Source: Rhodococcoides kyotonense (lineage in GTDB: Bacteria > Actinomycetota > Actinomycetes > Mycobacteriales > Mycobacteriaceae). Taken from it: 64,000 nucleotides of DNA. The stretch is from contig NZ_FZOW01000009.1 of the NCBI RefSeq assembly GCF_900188125.1, positions 1 to 64,000 of the forward strand, read 5' to 3'. Every line of letters begins with the position of its first letter. The first letter of the stretch is position 1. The position numbers were made by a program, and so were the translations under genes. Positions 1-8,400 of the stretch are shown in pieces. The notes beneath the pieces are model-generated. The model ran no database searches. It saw nothing but the letters and a program-made list of their open reading frames with translations, and had not been told where the DNA came from.

Positions 1-527
1 ATGTCGGAGATCGACGGGGTCGCGACCTGCCCGGTGACGAGTTTGGTGACGGCGAGGTTGATGCCGGTGAGCATCAGGAAGCTCGACAGGGTGATGAGGA
101 AGGACGGGATTTTCGTTTTCATCACCAGGTAGCCGTTGAAGAAGCCGACCGCCAACGCCAGTACCAGCGCCAGGGCGGAGCCGAGCCAGACGTTCAGGTG
201 CAGGTTGTAGGCGATCATCGAGGCCATGATGGAGGAGAAGGTGACCGCGACGCCGGTGGAGAGGTCGAATTCGCCGCCGATCATCAACAGGGACACACCG
301 ATGGCCATGATGCCGATCGTCGACGACGCGTACAAGACCGTCGCGAGTGCTTCGGGGCTGCGGAAGGGTGGGGCGACGATGCAGAAGAAGATGAAGATGA
401 CGATCGCGCCGAACAGGGCGCCGATCTCGGGTCGAACGAGCAAGCGTTGCAACGGCTTCTGCTTCTTCACCCGCTCGTCGGTGACGACGGTGTGCTTCGA
501 CAGATCCAAATCGGCCTGTGTACTCAT
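1..527 (-). CDS. Sugar ABC transporter permease, RbsC-like (3' end beyond window)
   Basis: Membrane permease of a ribose/xylose-type sugar ABC importer; only the first 175 codons lie in the window. After a cytoplasmic N-terminus with a KKQKP stretch come hydrophobic segments typical of the BPD_transp_2 family, including the conserved loop GGEFDLSTG near residues 80-90. The ATG is preceded by AAGGGA on the minus strand. It follows the binding-protein gene by 65 bases on the same strand, so both are probably one transcript; the ATPase is expected further left, outside the window. The substrate cannot be told from the sequence. Confidence 0.88.
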   Translation of the reverse strand, partial: MSTQADLDLSKHTVVTDERVKKQKPLQRLLVRPEIGALFGAIVIFIFFCIVAPPFRSPEALATVLYASSTIGIMAIGVSLLMIGGEFDLSTGVAVTFSSIMASMIAYNLHLNVWLGSALALVLALAVGFFNGYLVMKTKIPSFLITLSSFLMLTGINLAVTKLVTGQVATPSISD

Positions 528-592
528 GAGAATTCCCTTCCGTGCTGGACGAAAGGTGGCCCGGCCGGCGAGAGCCGGGCCACCGATCAGTC

Positions 593-1627
593 CTAGCGAG
601 TTCCGTTCTTGGCGTACTCGGCGATTGCGTCGATGTTGGACGAGTCGATGAATGCAGGTCCGGTCAGAACCGGGGTGCCGCCACCGATGGTGTTTCCGTT
701 GTTCAGGTACAGCCACAGCGAGTCGACCGCAAGGTAGCCCTGCAGGTACGGCTGCTGGTCGATAGCCCATTCGACGTCGCCGCTCTTGATGGCGTCGACG
801 AGGGCGGAGTTGGTGTCGAACGTGACGATCGTGGCGTCGCTACCGGCGTTCGCCTTGGACTGCACTGCCGTCAAAGCGATCGGCGCACCGAGAGCGACGA
901 TGTGATCGATGCTCGGGTCCTGCTGCAACTTGGCGGTGATCGTCGCCTCGACGGACGGCATGTCCTTGCTGTTGACGTTCAGGATCTCGGTGCTACCACC
1001 GGTGAATCCCTTCGTCACACCCGCGCAACGGGATTCGAGAGCGACCTGGCCCTGCTCCTGAATGATGCAGAGAGTCTTCTTCGCGCCGTCCTGCGTGAGC
1101 CGTGCGCCTGCAGCTTCGCCGGCGATGGTCTCGTCCTGGCCGAAGTACTGCTGAACGCCCTGAGCCTTCCAGGAGTCGTAGCCCGAGTTGAAGGCGACGA
1201 CGGGAATGCCTGCGGCGGTAGCTGCCTCGACTGCGGGAGCCATAGCGTCGGGCTTCGCGAGCGTGACGGCGATGCCGTCGACGTCGGAGTCGATGGCGCT
1301 CTGAACCAGGTTGGCCTGGTTGGGTGCCTCGGGGTCGGCCGAGTAGCGAAGTTCGATGTTGTCCTTCGCGGCAGCGGCTTCCGCGCCCTTACGAATCAAG
1401 TCCCAGAAGGTGTCTCCAGGAACCTCGTGCGTGATCATGGCGATCGTGGCCCGAGGGGTGTCGACTGTTCCGGCGTTCGAACCGCCGCCGGAGCTCTCGG
1501 GTGCGCCGCCGCTGCTCGAACAACCCGCAGCGACGGTGGCGCACAGCGCCAGCCCGAGGACCGCACCGGAGCGCAGCACGCGGAACGAACCTGTGCGGCC
1601 TGTGCCGCGACTCGTCTGAAGTGTCAT
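593..1627 (-). CDS. Sugar ABC transporter substrate-binding lipoprotein
   Basis: Extracytoplasmic solute-binding protein of the periplasmic-binding-protein type 1 (ribose/galactose, Peripla_BP_4) family, 344 residues. Residues 1-35 form a lipoprotein signal peptide with lipobox VAAGC (Cys36), followed by a Ser/Gly linker. The mature part has the alternating beta-alpha pattern and ends near ITGPAFIDSSNID-type C-terminal sequence of this family. The start was chosen at an ATG with AAGAGA upstream because the signal peptide begins there; an extension to 1738 would run through the promoter. It is the first gene of an operon with the permease and delivers the sugar to it. Confidence 0.88.
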   Translation of the reverse strand: MTLQTSRGTGRTGSFRVLRSGAVLGLALCATVAAGCSSSGGAPESSGGGSNAGTVDTPRATIAMITHEVPGDTFWDLIRKGAEAAAAKDNIELRYSADPEAPNQANLVQSAIDSDVDGIAVTLAKPDAMAPAVEAATAAGIPVVAFNSGYDSWKAQGVQQYFGQDETIAGEAAGARLTQDGAKKTLCIIQEQGQVALESRCAGVTKGFTGGSTEILNVNSKDMPSVEATITAKLQQDPSIDHIVALGAPIALTAVQSKANAGSDATIVTFDTNSALVDAIKSGDVEWAIDQQPYLQGYLAVDSLWLYLNNGNTIGGGTPVLTGPAFIDSSNIDAIAEYAKNGTR

Positions 1628-1693
1628 CAATTCTCTTTCTCGACGCCGGGTCCCGACGGAGCCCGGTGGTGAATCAATCGATGTAGCGATCAA

Positions 1694-1722
1694 TATGTAA
1701 TCCACATCACAGGCAATGTCAA
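1694..1722 (-). promoter_or_regulatory. Predicted sigma70-type promoter of the sugar ABC operon
   Basis: On the minus strand a perfect TTGACA (1717-1722) is followed after 17 bases by TACATA (1694-1699), about 65 bases before the lipoprotein start. The region is AT-rich compared with its surroundings. The -10 match is only partial, so the call rests on the -35 hexamer, the spacing and the position. Confidence 0.5.
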
Positions 1723-1739
1723 GCATTTGTCCTGACATT
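1715..1739. promoter_or_regulatory. Inverted repeat over the -35 region (possible operator)
   Basis: AATGTCA (1715-1721) and TGACATT (1733-1739) form a perfect 7-base inverted repeat separated by 11 bases, overlapping the predicted -35 hexamer. A repressor bound here would block the sugar operon. No cognate regulator is visible nearby in the window. Confidence 0.4.
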
Positions 1740-1793
1740 AAAAACTCAGTCCATTTGATTTGCGGCGACGAGACGCGCGTTCGAAGCCATCAT

Positions 1794-3122
1794 TCAGCCT
1801 CCGAACAGCAGAAACAGACCTCCGAACGTGAAGAAGACCATCAGAACCATCAGTGCGAGTTGTCCGGTCAATCGGTGGTCTCTCGGGAGGATTCGGAGCG
1901 AGGCGTCGTGCGCTGCCGAGACTCCGACGATGTGGCCGACCAGGACGCACAGAACCTTGATCGTCGAGACGATGCCGGGATGTTCGGACAGCGCGTACGA
2001 CACGTCCCAGCTCTGTTGGCCGAGCAGGTTCCACCCCGAATGGAACGGGTCGGCGAGCAGCAGGACCGTCGCCTGTCCCTTTTCGACGAGATATGTCAGG
2101 TAGTGGGCGAGGACGTAGCCGAACACGATCGGCACCAGCGAATGAACAAGAGCTCCCGGCAATTTCGCGCGTTGCGCGGAGCTCACTCCCCCTGTCGCTC
2201 GGCTGCACAGCCAGAACGACACCCCGACGAACAGTACGAGGCCCAGCAATCCACCGGTACGCCAAACCATCGCTTCGCTGCTCGTCGACGCCATGTCGTC
2301 GACGAGATTGCGCCACGCGGGAAGCTGTGACGCACTGTCGAACGCCGTCGAGCCGAGAAGTACCGCAACCACCGCAACGGCGCCGTTAAGGATCGGCAGT
2401 GACGGTAGACCGTCCAACGGGTTGCGCAGAGTCAGCGCACGGTCGGTCGGGCTCCGTGCCAGCACGGCCAGCCGAGAGATGGTGTCGCTGTACTTCTCGA
2501 ACGGGTCGGCGTTCTCGAACCAGACGGCCCCGAATGTCACTGCCCCGACGACCATGACGAGCGCGTACACGAGCAACCATGTCCGGATCGCGTCGAGCGA
2601 CCCCGGGTCCGACGACGCCAGCTCGAGCCAGACGAAGGCGAACAGCCCGACCGCAGACGGCCACGCGCCCAACCACTTCGGGTAGTGCACGAGCATTCGA
2701 TCCGGCGCGCGGCCGACAACACGACACACGAGTCGGTGCACCGTCCTGACCGGTGACACGATTCGCCACACGGGGCCGAAGAACGCCGACGCGACGGGAA
2801 TGCCGACCCACAGCAGGACGTAGAAGACTCCCGGCAGTGCGTTGGTCGCGTCGTCGGGACCCCTGACCGCGATCCACGCGACGAAGGCCGTGAATGCGAT
2901 CGCGAGGATGCGAACGACCGCGCGCGTCGCACGTGCGTCGACGACGCGGGTCACGGAGGCAGGCACTGTCGCCCATCGATGTGCGGGATCCAACCGTGGT
3001 GTGCGCCAAGCGAAGATCAGAACCGCGAACGAGATCGAGAGCGCCCACGCGCCGCCGATCAGTACGAAGGTGACGGGCAAGGGTAGATCCGTGGACCCTC
3101 CGAGACCGTGAGCGAGTGTCAC
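1794..3122 (-). CDS. Polytopic membrane protein with intramembrane histidines (fenitrothion-hydrolase-like family)
   Basis: Integral membrane protein of 442 residues with roughly ten hydrophobic segments. Related actinobacterial proteins carry the name fenitrothion hydrolase in databases, but no hydrolase motif is visible and I would not use that name as a function. The C-terminal third has histidines in or near membrane segments: HSLVPIVFGYVLAHY and GHIVGVSAAHD, a pattern compatible with metal or heme ligation. It is the last of four genes whose starts overlap the previous stop by four bases (3119-3122 here), so it is translationally coupled to the cupredoxin-like lipoprotein. Function unknown. 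Confidence 0.8.
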   Translation of the reverse strand: MTLAHGLGGSTDLPLPVTFVLIGGAWALSISFAVLIFAWRTPRLDPAHRWATVPASVTRVVDARATRAVVRILAIAFTAFVAWIAVRGPDDATNALPGVFYVLLWVGIPVASAFFGPVWRIVSPVRTVHRLVCRVVGRAPDRMLVHYPKWLGAWPSAVGLFAFVWLELASSDPGSLDAIRTWLLVYALVMVVGAVTFGAVWFENADPFEKYSDTISRLAVLARSPTDRALTLRNPLDGLPSLPILNGAVAVVAVLLGSTAFDSASQLPAWRNLVDDMASTSSEAMVWRTGGLLGLVLFVGVSFWLCSRATGGVSSAQRAKLPGALVHSLVPIVFGYVLAHYLTYLVEKGQATVLLLADPFHSGWNLLGQQSWDVSYALSEHPGIVSTIKVLCVLVGHIVGVSAAHDASLRILPRDHRLTGQLALMVLMVFFTFGGLFLLFGG

Positions 3123-3541
3123 GGTCTGATCGCGAGAGTGGCGATCGTTCTGTCCGCGTCGTGCAGTTCGAGGGCCACCTGGCCGGGGACGTCGACGGTG
3201 AACTCGAACGATTGACCGTTCGCCGCCGTGATGTCGAACGAGTGATCGGGCACCGAGTGGACATGCAACTCGTCCGCCGCGTCGCTGTCCACGTTCACCG
3301 TGATCGTCTCCCCGACGTACCCCTCGAACCGCTCGTTCGTCGGTGTCACGGAACCGTTGGAGATCACCACGTCGATCGTCAGCGAATCGGATTGTCCGGC
3401 GTCGCCCTCACCCGTGGGCGCCTGCGACGAGCTGGAGGCGGACGTGGTCGGGGCATCCACAGCATCGTCGTTCGACGAACATCCCACTGCCAGTACCAGA
3501 ATCGCGGCGATCGGAATCGATGCGCAGCGGACGTACCTCAT
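3119..3541 (-). CDS. Cupredoxin-like lipoprotein
   Basis: Secreted lipoprotein of 140 residues. The signal peptide ends at Cys21 (AVGC); a Ser/Thr/Gly-rich linker follows to about residue 50, then a single beta-sandwich domain resembling cupredoxins (Cupredoxin_1). Candidate copper ligands are the histidines in LHVHSVPDHSFDI and the late LELHD; the usual Cys-x-His-x-Met loop is absent, so it may bind copper weakly, act as a copper chaperone, or not bind metal. It overlaps both neighbours by four bases and sits between two polytopic proteins, suggesting an extracytoplasmic partner of them. Confidence 0.78.
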   Translation of the reverse strand: MRYVRCASIPIAAILVLAVGCSSNDDAVDAPTTSASSSSQAPTGEGDAGQSDSLTIDVVISNGSVTPTNERFEGYVGETITVNVDSDAADELHVHSVPDHSFDITAANGQSFEFTVDVPGQVALELHDADRTIATLAIRP

Positions 3542-3756
3542 GAACTCTCCTCGTTGTCTCGATCGTCGTCGCGACCCTCGGGCGTGGACGTGCCGTCGGC
3601 GTTCTCGTTGCGTTCGGCACGGCGGTCCTTCGCCACGACGTACAGGACCACCGCGACGATGACGAACGCAGGAATCAGAGCGGGCAATGCGAGCACCACC
3701 GAGTGATCGGCAAGATAGACGACGTTCTCGGGTGGGGGTGTCCTCGACGGCATCAT
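3538..3756 (-). CDS. Small single-span membrane protein
   Basis: A 72-residue protein with one transmembrane helix (about residues 20-43, LALPALIPAFVIVAVVLYVV) and a highly charged, acidic cytoplasmic-type tail ending DDDRDNEESS. No family recognised. Its start overlaps the stop of the large upstream membrane gene and its stop overlaps the start of the lipoprotein gene, each by four bases, which makes it a real and co-translated member of the cluster, perhaps a small accessory subunit. Confidence 0.65.
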   Translation of the reverse strand: MMPSRTPPPENVVYLADHSVVLALPALIPAFVIVAVVLYVVAKDRRAERNENADGTSTPEGRDDDRDNEESS

Positions 3757-5651
3757 GTTCGACTGGGTGTCTTCTCGGTCCGAGCGTTACGGAGTGAGTT
3801 CCGCGGCGTCACCGAGCTGATGCGCACCGTCCCCCACGACAGTGCCCAGACGAGCAGCAGCGTGCAGACCAGGACCACGAGCGACGCGGCGCCGAACAGC
3901 CATGTCGGATGGTCGAAGTTGCGTTCGCGCTGCAGCAACGTGATCTCCGAGACCATGTCTCGCGTGAACTCGGCGTCCGCGGACACCTCCTCTGCGCCGA
4001 TGCCCGGATCTGCAGCCATGAACACCGGTGCTGCAGTGAGCATTCGGCCGTCGTGGACCCGGAGTACGGTCTTCCACGTGCCGTCGACCGGGACCGGTTT
4101 CGTCGATCGGTAGGTCCCTGGGCCTGTCTGCTCGAGCTTGTCGACGACGAGGCCGCGCAGGGTGTCGCCCGCGCCCTGCCACGCGAGGATCGCAAGCCAT
4201 TCGGGATCGTCGGTCACGAGGTCGGGAGGATCGATGGTGACGTCTGCCGTCACCATCCGGTAGCCGTCCACCGGTGGTGCGTCGGTCAGCCGGACCGTCG
4301 CCCGCGCGTCGGTCGGGACGTCGTAGGTCAGTCCGTTCGCGGTCGTGCCGGCCAGAGCCAGAATCATCGCGAGCACGACGCTGCGACGCACCGCCGGTCG
4401 AGGCAATCCGTCGCCGCTCAGCGCTTGGGCGAACAAGCCGGCGCACAGACCCGTCGTGATGCCGACGGGGATCGTCATGAGCAGGGAGTCCGCCCACATG
4501 CTCGACGTCCACGGGAAGATATAGACGGCGTCGACCCACAACGATTCGCCCCAGATGCCGACGGTCCCGACGCCGAGGCCTGCCACTGCACCGAACAGCA
4601 GCCGACGCCTGACCAGTGGGGTGAGTGCGATCAGTTCGACGACGACAGCAGCGCCCAGGTAGAGAGCGAAGACGTTGTGCGGCTGCCCGAACACCGGGCC
4701 GACCAGCAGTGCGGTGATCTCACGGACGATCGCAGCGAACGCGACCGCGTACACGGCCGCGCCTGGACCGACCATGAGCCGCGCCGCGACCAGCGCGAAG
4801 GCGCCCGCACCCGCGATCAACATCGGCTGGAAGATCAGCTGGAACTGTTCGACGCCGAAGTCGAACTCGATCTGAAACACCGAGAGCCCGATCAGGAGGC
4901 CGCCGAACGCGGATCCGCGGAGAAGCCAAGTGAGGACCGGGCTCTTGTGCCAGCGTGGATCGGGGCCTTCGGCGTCGGAGCCCATGGCGATACGGCCCTC
5001 GTGCTCGAGCAGGATGACTCCGACGAGCGACAGACCTGCGCCGCCGATCAGCATGAGGTGAGTCGGTCCCCACAACGTGACGTCCTGGCCGAAGATTCGG
5101 TGCCATATGTCGTCGAGCGGAAACCCGATCAGTGCATACAGTCCTGCCCCGGCGATGAGCACACCGCCTGTCGGGACGTACCACGTGCGCGTCAGTTTGA
5201 TCGCTGCACGGCCCGGCTTCTCGTCGAGAGGCAGAATCATCGCGAGCGCGCCTGCGATGAAGAGAAAGAACAGGCCGACGAGGATGAAGTAGTGCGCCGG
5301 GTTCGCAAGCGGCCCTTCGTCACGCCCCTTGCCGATGTGAAGACTGACGTCCCAGATGAAGCCGAGGAACGCGGTCAGGATCGTCGACACGAACATGACC
5401 AGCGGAAGGGCGGCCCACCCGGGCAGATTCGTCTTCGATCCGGCGAAATCGGCAAGTCGGCCCAGCCACGTGATCCTGCGCGTACGGTGCAGGAAGGCGA
5501 GGTAGAGCAGGCCCAGCGAGATCACACCGGCTGCGGCGCTCATGCCGAAGACCTGGTCGAGTGCTGCACCTCCGCCTTGACCGCCGGTCCCCTGAGCGAC
5601 GATGGCGGGCGCCGTCTTGAGGTTACCCGCGGTAACACTTATCTCGAACAT
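3753..5651 (-). CDS. Large polytopic membrane protein with duplicated D-x3-H-x5-D-x7/8-H motif
   Basis: First gene of the four-gene cluster, 632 residues, about 11 hydrophobic segments to residue 430, then an extracytoplasmic beta domain (about 440-575, with GTYRSTKPVPVDGTWKTVLR, reminiscent of YtkA/FixH-like domains) and a final membrane helix. Two segments carry the same set of acidic and histidine residues with the same spacing: D101, H105, D111, H120 and D180, H184, D190, H198, each followed by a hydrophobic stretch ending in Gly. A degenerate third copy may start at EFDFGVEQ. The arrangement looks like a metal site. Family function unknown; a membrane oxidase or metal transporter are the alternatives I consider. 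Confidence 0.8.
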   Translation of the reverse strand: MFEISVTAGNLKTAPAIVAQGTGGQGGGAALDQVFGMSAAAGVISLGLLYLAFLHRTRRITWLGRLADFAGSKTNLPGWAALPLVMFVSTILTAFLGFIWDVSLHIGKGRDEGPLANPAHYFILVGLFFLFIAGALAMILPLDEKPGRAAIKLTRTWYVPTGGVLIAGAGLYALIGFPLDDIWHRIFGQDVTLWGPTHLMLIGGAGLSLVGVILLEHEGRIAMGSDAEGPDPRWHKSPVLTWLLRGSAFGGLLIGLSVFQIEFDFGVEQFQLIFQPMLIAGAGAFALVAARLMVGPGAAVYAVAFAAIVREITALLVGPVFGQPHNVFALYLGAAVVVELIALTPLVRRRLLFGAVAGLGVGTVGIWGESLWVDAVYIFPWTSSMWADSLLMTIPVGITTGLCAGLFAQALSGDGLPRPAVRRSVVLAMILALAGTTANGLTYDVPTDARATVRLTDAPPVDGYRMVTADVTIDPPDLVTDDPEWLAILAWQGAGDTLRGLVVDKLEQTGPGTYRSTKPVPVDGTWKTVLRVHDGRMLTAAPVFMAADPGIGAEEVSADAEFTRDMVSEITLLQRERNFDHPTWLFGAASLVVLVCTLLLVWALSWGTVRISSVTPRNSLRNARTEKTPSRT

Positions 5652-5936
5652 GGTCAGAGTATGTACCCGACGATTCCGAAAAACCAGGCTTTCGTCGTTT
5701 TGCTCGAGCCGTTCGCCGATTGCTTGTCGGATGTCACTGAAACCCGAGGCCTCTGAAGCGATCCAGAAGGGCGGCGACGGACGTCACCGAAACAGCCGAC
5801 CGCGCTCCCCCAGGTCAGCGCCCCTGAGCCCCGTCCGAAACCCCGAAACGGCCTGTCCCATGGGAACCTTGCCGAGACGGTGAATCCGATGGCGACTACC
5901 GTTGCATCAGACATCGCAATCTCTAGGGAGCAGGTA

Positions 5937-7325
5937 ATGAGCATCCAACCGGTCGAATCGAAGCGTCACCATGTCGTGGTCATCGGTTCCGGATTCGGAG
6001 GTCTATTCGGCGTCAAGGCCCTCAAGAAGGCCGACGTCGACATCACACTGGTCGCCAAGACCACCCACCACCTGTTTCAGCCGCTCCTCTACCAGGTGGC
6101 GACAGGCATCCTCTCGGTCGGCGAGATCGCTCCGACCACACGAGTGATCCTGCGCAACCAGAAGAACGCCGAAGTACTCATGGGCGAGGTCCTCGACGTC
6201 GATCTGACGGCGAAGACCGTGACGTCGAAGTTGCTCGAACGTGTCACGGTGACACACTTCGACAGCCTCATCGTCGCGGCAGGCGCCCAGCAGTCGTACT
6301 TCGGTAACGACCACTTCGCCGAGTTCGCACCCGGCATGAAGACGATCGACGACGCTCTCGAGCTGCGCGGTCGCATCCTGGGCGCGTTCGAGCAGGCCGA
6401 ACTGTCGAACGACCAGGAAGAGCGCGACCGCCTGATGACGTTCGTCGTCGTCGGTGCAGGCCCGACCGGCGTCGAGCTGGCCGGGCAGATCGCCGAGCTC
6501 GCCGACCGCACGCTCGACGGCGCATTCCGCAACATCGACCCGCGCGATGCTCGGGTGATCCTGCTCGACGCGGCGCCCGCAGTCCTGCCACCCATGGGCG
6601 AAAAGCTCGGCAAGAAAGCCGCGGACAAGCTCGAGAAGCTCGGCGTCGAGATTCAGCTCAACGCGATGGTCACCGACGTCGACAACGACGGCCTGACCGT
6701 CAAGGAGAAGGACGGCACGACGCGTCGCATCGAGGCGCAGTGCAAGGTGTGGTCCGCGGGCGTTCAGGGCAGCCCGCTCGGCAAGCAGCTCGCCGATCAG
6801 TCCGAATCGGAAACCGACCGTGCAGGCCGGGTCATCGTCGAACCCGACCTGACCGTCAAGGGGCACCCGAACGTCTTCGTGGTCGGCGACCTCATGTCCG
6901 TGCCGAACGTTCCCGGTATGGCGCAGGGCGCGATCCAGGGCGCGAACTACGCAGCCAAGCAGATCAAGGCATCACTCAAGGGTGCCGATCCGGCGCAGCG
7001 TGAACCGTTCAAGTATTTCGACAAGGGCTCGATGGCGACGGTCTCGCGATTCAACGCCGTCGCGAAGGTCGGCAAGCTCGAATTCGGTGGCTTCATAGCC
7101 TGGTTGATGTGGCTGGCCCTCCACCTGTACTACTTGGTCGGCTACCGCAGCCGAATCACCACCGTCATCTCGTGGTTCGTGACGTTCCTCGGGCGTGGTC
7201 GCGCGCAGATGGCATCGACCGAGCAGCAGGTGTTCGCGCGACTTGCCATCGAGCAACTCAACTCACTCGATCCGTCGACGCCGGTCGACGGTGACGGTAA
7301 TCGTCGGGAGAAGGCAGCCGGCTGA
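5937..7325 (+). CDS. ndh: Type II NADH dehydrogenase (NDH-2)
   Basis: Single-subunit, non-proton-pumping NADH:menaquinone oxidoreductase of the respiratory chain, 462 residues, bound to the inner face of the membrane. The FAD-binding dinucleotide fold is at the N-terminus (GSGFGG, residues 17-22), the NADH fold at VVVGAGPTGVELAG, and the C-terminus has amphipathic/hydrophobic segments (FIAWLMWLALHLYYLVGYRS) that anchor it. The ATG at 5937 follows GGGAGCAGGTA and starts just before the FAD motif; the GTG at 5880 would add 19 residues without family support. It converges with the urease operon; in M. tuberculosis ndh (Rv1854c) is also next to ureD. Confidence 0.95.
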   Translation: MSIQPVESKRHHVVVIGSGFGGLFGVKALKKADVDITLVAKTTHHLFQPLLYQVATGILSVGEIAPTTRVILRNQKNAEVLMGEVLDVDLTAKTVTSKLLERVTVTHFDSLIVAAGAQQSYFGNDHFAEFAPGMKTIDDALELRGRILGAFEQAELSNDQEERDRLMTFVVVGAGPTGVELAGQIAELADRTLDGAFRNIDPRDARVILLDAAPAVLPPMGEKLGKKAADKLEKLGVEIQLNAMVTDVDNDGLTVKEKDGTTRRIEAQCKVWSAGVQGSPLGKQLADQSESETDRAGRVIVEPDLTVKGHPNVFVVGDLMSVPNVPGMAQGAIQGANYAAKQIKASLKGADPAQREPFKYFDKGSMATVSRFNAVAKVGKLEFGGFIAWLMWLALHLYYLVGYRSRITTVISWFVTFLGRGRAQMASTEQQVFARLAIEQLNSLDPSTPVDGDGNRREKAAG

Positions 7326-7354
7326 GTCGGACGAATCAGCTTTCGAACTCGGCG

Positions 7355-7738
7355 TCATTCATGTCCGTGATGGGCGTGGGTGGCGCCGAGTTCGTGCAGC
7401 ATGGTGTGAATGACGTCGTCGTCGAGGCGGTAGGTCATCTTCTTCCCGTCACGCTGTACGGCAACCCATCCTTCGTTGCGAAGCAGGCGTAGCGCGTGGG
7501 ACACAGACGTCGCCGTCATTCCGAGGGCAGCAGACAAGTCCGACACGCAGATCCCGGGTGCACGGTGCATGCACAGCAGGATGCGCAGCCGCGTCAGATC
7601 GCCCAGTAGGTCGAACCGCTGCACCCACACCCCGATGTCGTCGACCGCGTCCAGGGCTGCTCGCGCCTGCGCGACGTGTTCCGGATCGAACGCATCGGTG
7701 ATCGTGTCTGGTGAGTCCGCGGCGGACGGGTCGGTCAT
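7355..7738 (-). CDS. ArsR/SmtB-family regulator with histidine-rich C-terminus
   Basis: Winged-helix metal-sensing repressor, 127 residues. The helix-turn-helix lies at about 62-85 (ICVSDLSAALGMTATSVSHA). Cysteines at 56 and 64 sit near helix alpha3. The last helix has D108, H111 and H115 and the protein ends ATHAHHGHE, giving candidate ligands of the alpha5/5C type used by nickel and cobalt sensors such as NmtR. Its start overlaps the end of ureD by four bases, making it the last gene of the urease operon. I infer a nickel- or zinc-responsive regulator, possibly of urease itself; the metal is not shown by sequence. Confidence 0.85.
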   Translation of the reverse strand: MTDPSAADSPDTITDAFDPEHVAQARAALDAVDDIGVWVQRFDLLGDLTRLRILLCMHRAPGICVSDLSAALGMTATSVSHALRLLRNEGWVAVQRDGKKMTYRLDDDVIHTMLHELGATHAHHGHE

Positions 7739-8400
7739 GGCACCAACGGTAATGCTTGGAGCGTGATGCCGGTGGACGTCGTCAGCGAGCCCCCGGCGGC
7801 CAGCGGCATACGAACAGCCGAACTTCCGATCGAGCCCGGTTTCCGGTCGTCGGGATAGACCAACGTGCTGGACAACGACAGCGGCGTGGCCAACGCGTCG
7901 TACCCGGTGGTGCCGACACCGAGTTCGACGCGATGCCGCAGATGAGCCCTGCCGTCGACGTCGCTTCTCATCGTTCCGTACCACTTGCCCAAGCTTTCGC
8001 CGACACGACCGATCTGAACGCGCTCGCGATACTCGATCGTCGACGACGACGAAAAATCGATGGCGGTATGGGTGTGGTGAATTGCGTTGCCCGCGACGAT
8101 CATCGGCTTGGGATCGAAGTCGAGAACACCACCGTCGTCCACGGCGAACATCCACTCGGCGCTCGATTCGACCGCAGATCGACCCGGAAGTGCGACCGAC
8201 GCGGCAACGCTGCGCACCGACAGGCGTGCACCGGCCCCGACCACGATTCTGATGCAGAGATTGTCACCACCGAGAGGTGTTGCCGCAGTGCCGATCATGT
8301 GCACACTGTCGGGTCCGGTCAACCTGGCGCTCAGACCTCCCACCGCGATGATCCGCGGACTACGGTGCGCGGACGCCTCGATGGTGAGCTCAGTGCGCAT
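7735..8400 (-). CDS. ureD: Urease accessory protein UreD
   Basis: Scaffold protein that docks on apo-urease and, with UreF and UreG, helps deliver nickel and CO2 to the active-site lysine. At 221 residues it is shorter than enterobacterial UreD (about 270) but close to the mycobacterial length. Family features include the central stretch [18 protein letters not shown] and the C-terminal beta-rich region. It overlaps ureG by 11 bases and the ArsR gene by four, as the penultimate gene of the urease operon. Confidence 0.85.
   Translation of the reverse strand: MRTELTIEASAHRSPRIIAVGGLSARLTGPDSVHMIGTAATPLGGDNLCIRIVVGAGARLSVRSVAASVALPGRSAVESSAEWMFAVDDGGVLDFDPKPMIVAGNAIHHTHTAIDFSSSSTIEYRERVQIGRVGESLGKWYGTMRSDVDGRAHLRHRVELGVGTTGYDALATPLSLSSTLVYPDDRKPGSIGSSAVRMPLAAGGSLTTSTGITLQALPLVP

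Noticed and set aside
1738-2316. A 192-codon minus-strand frame
   Set aside because: It is an Arg-rich alternative frame of the polytopic membrane gene and ends in the promoter region of the sugar operon.
3909-5756. A 615-codon open frame on the plus strand
   Set aside because: It is antisense to the 632-residue membrane protein; its composition (Asp, Arg, Gln-rich, no domain) is typical of a frame opposite high-GC coding sequence.
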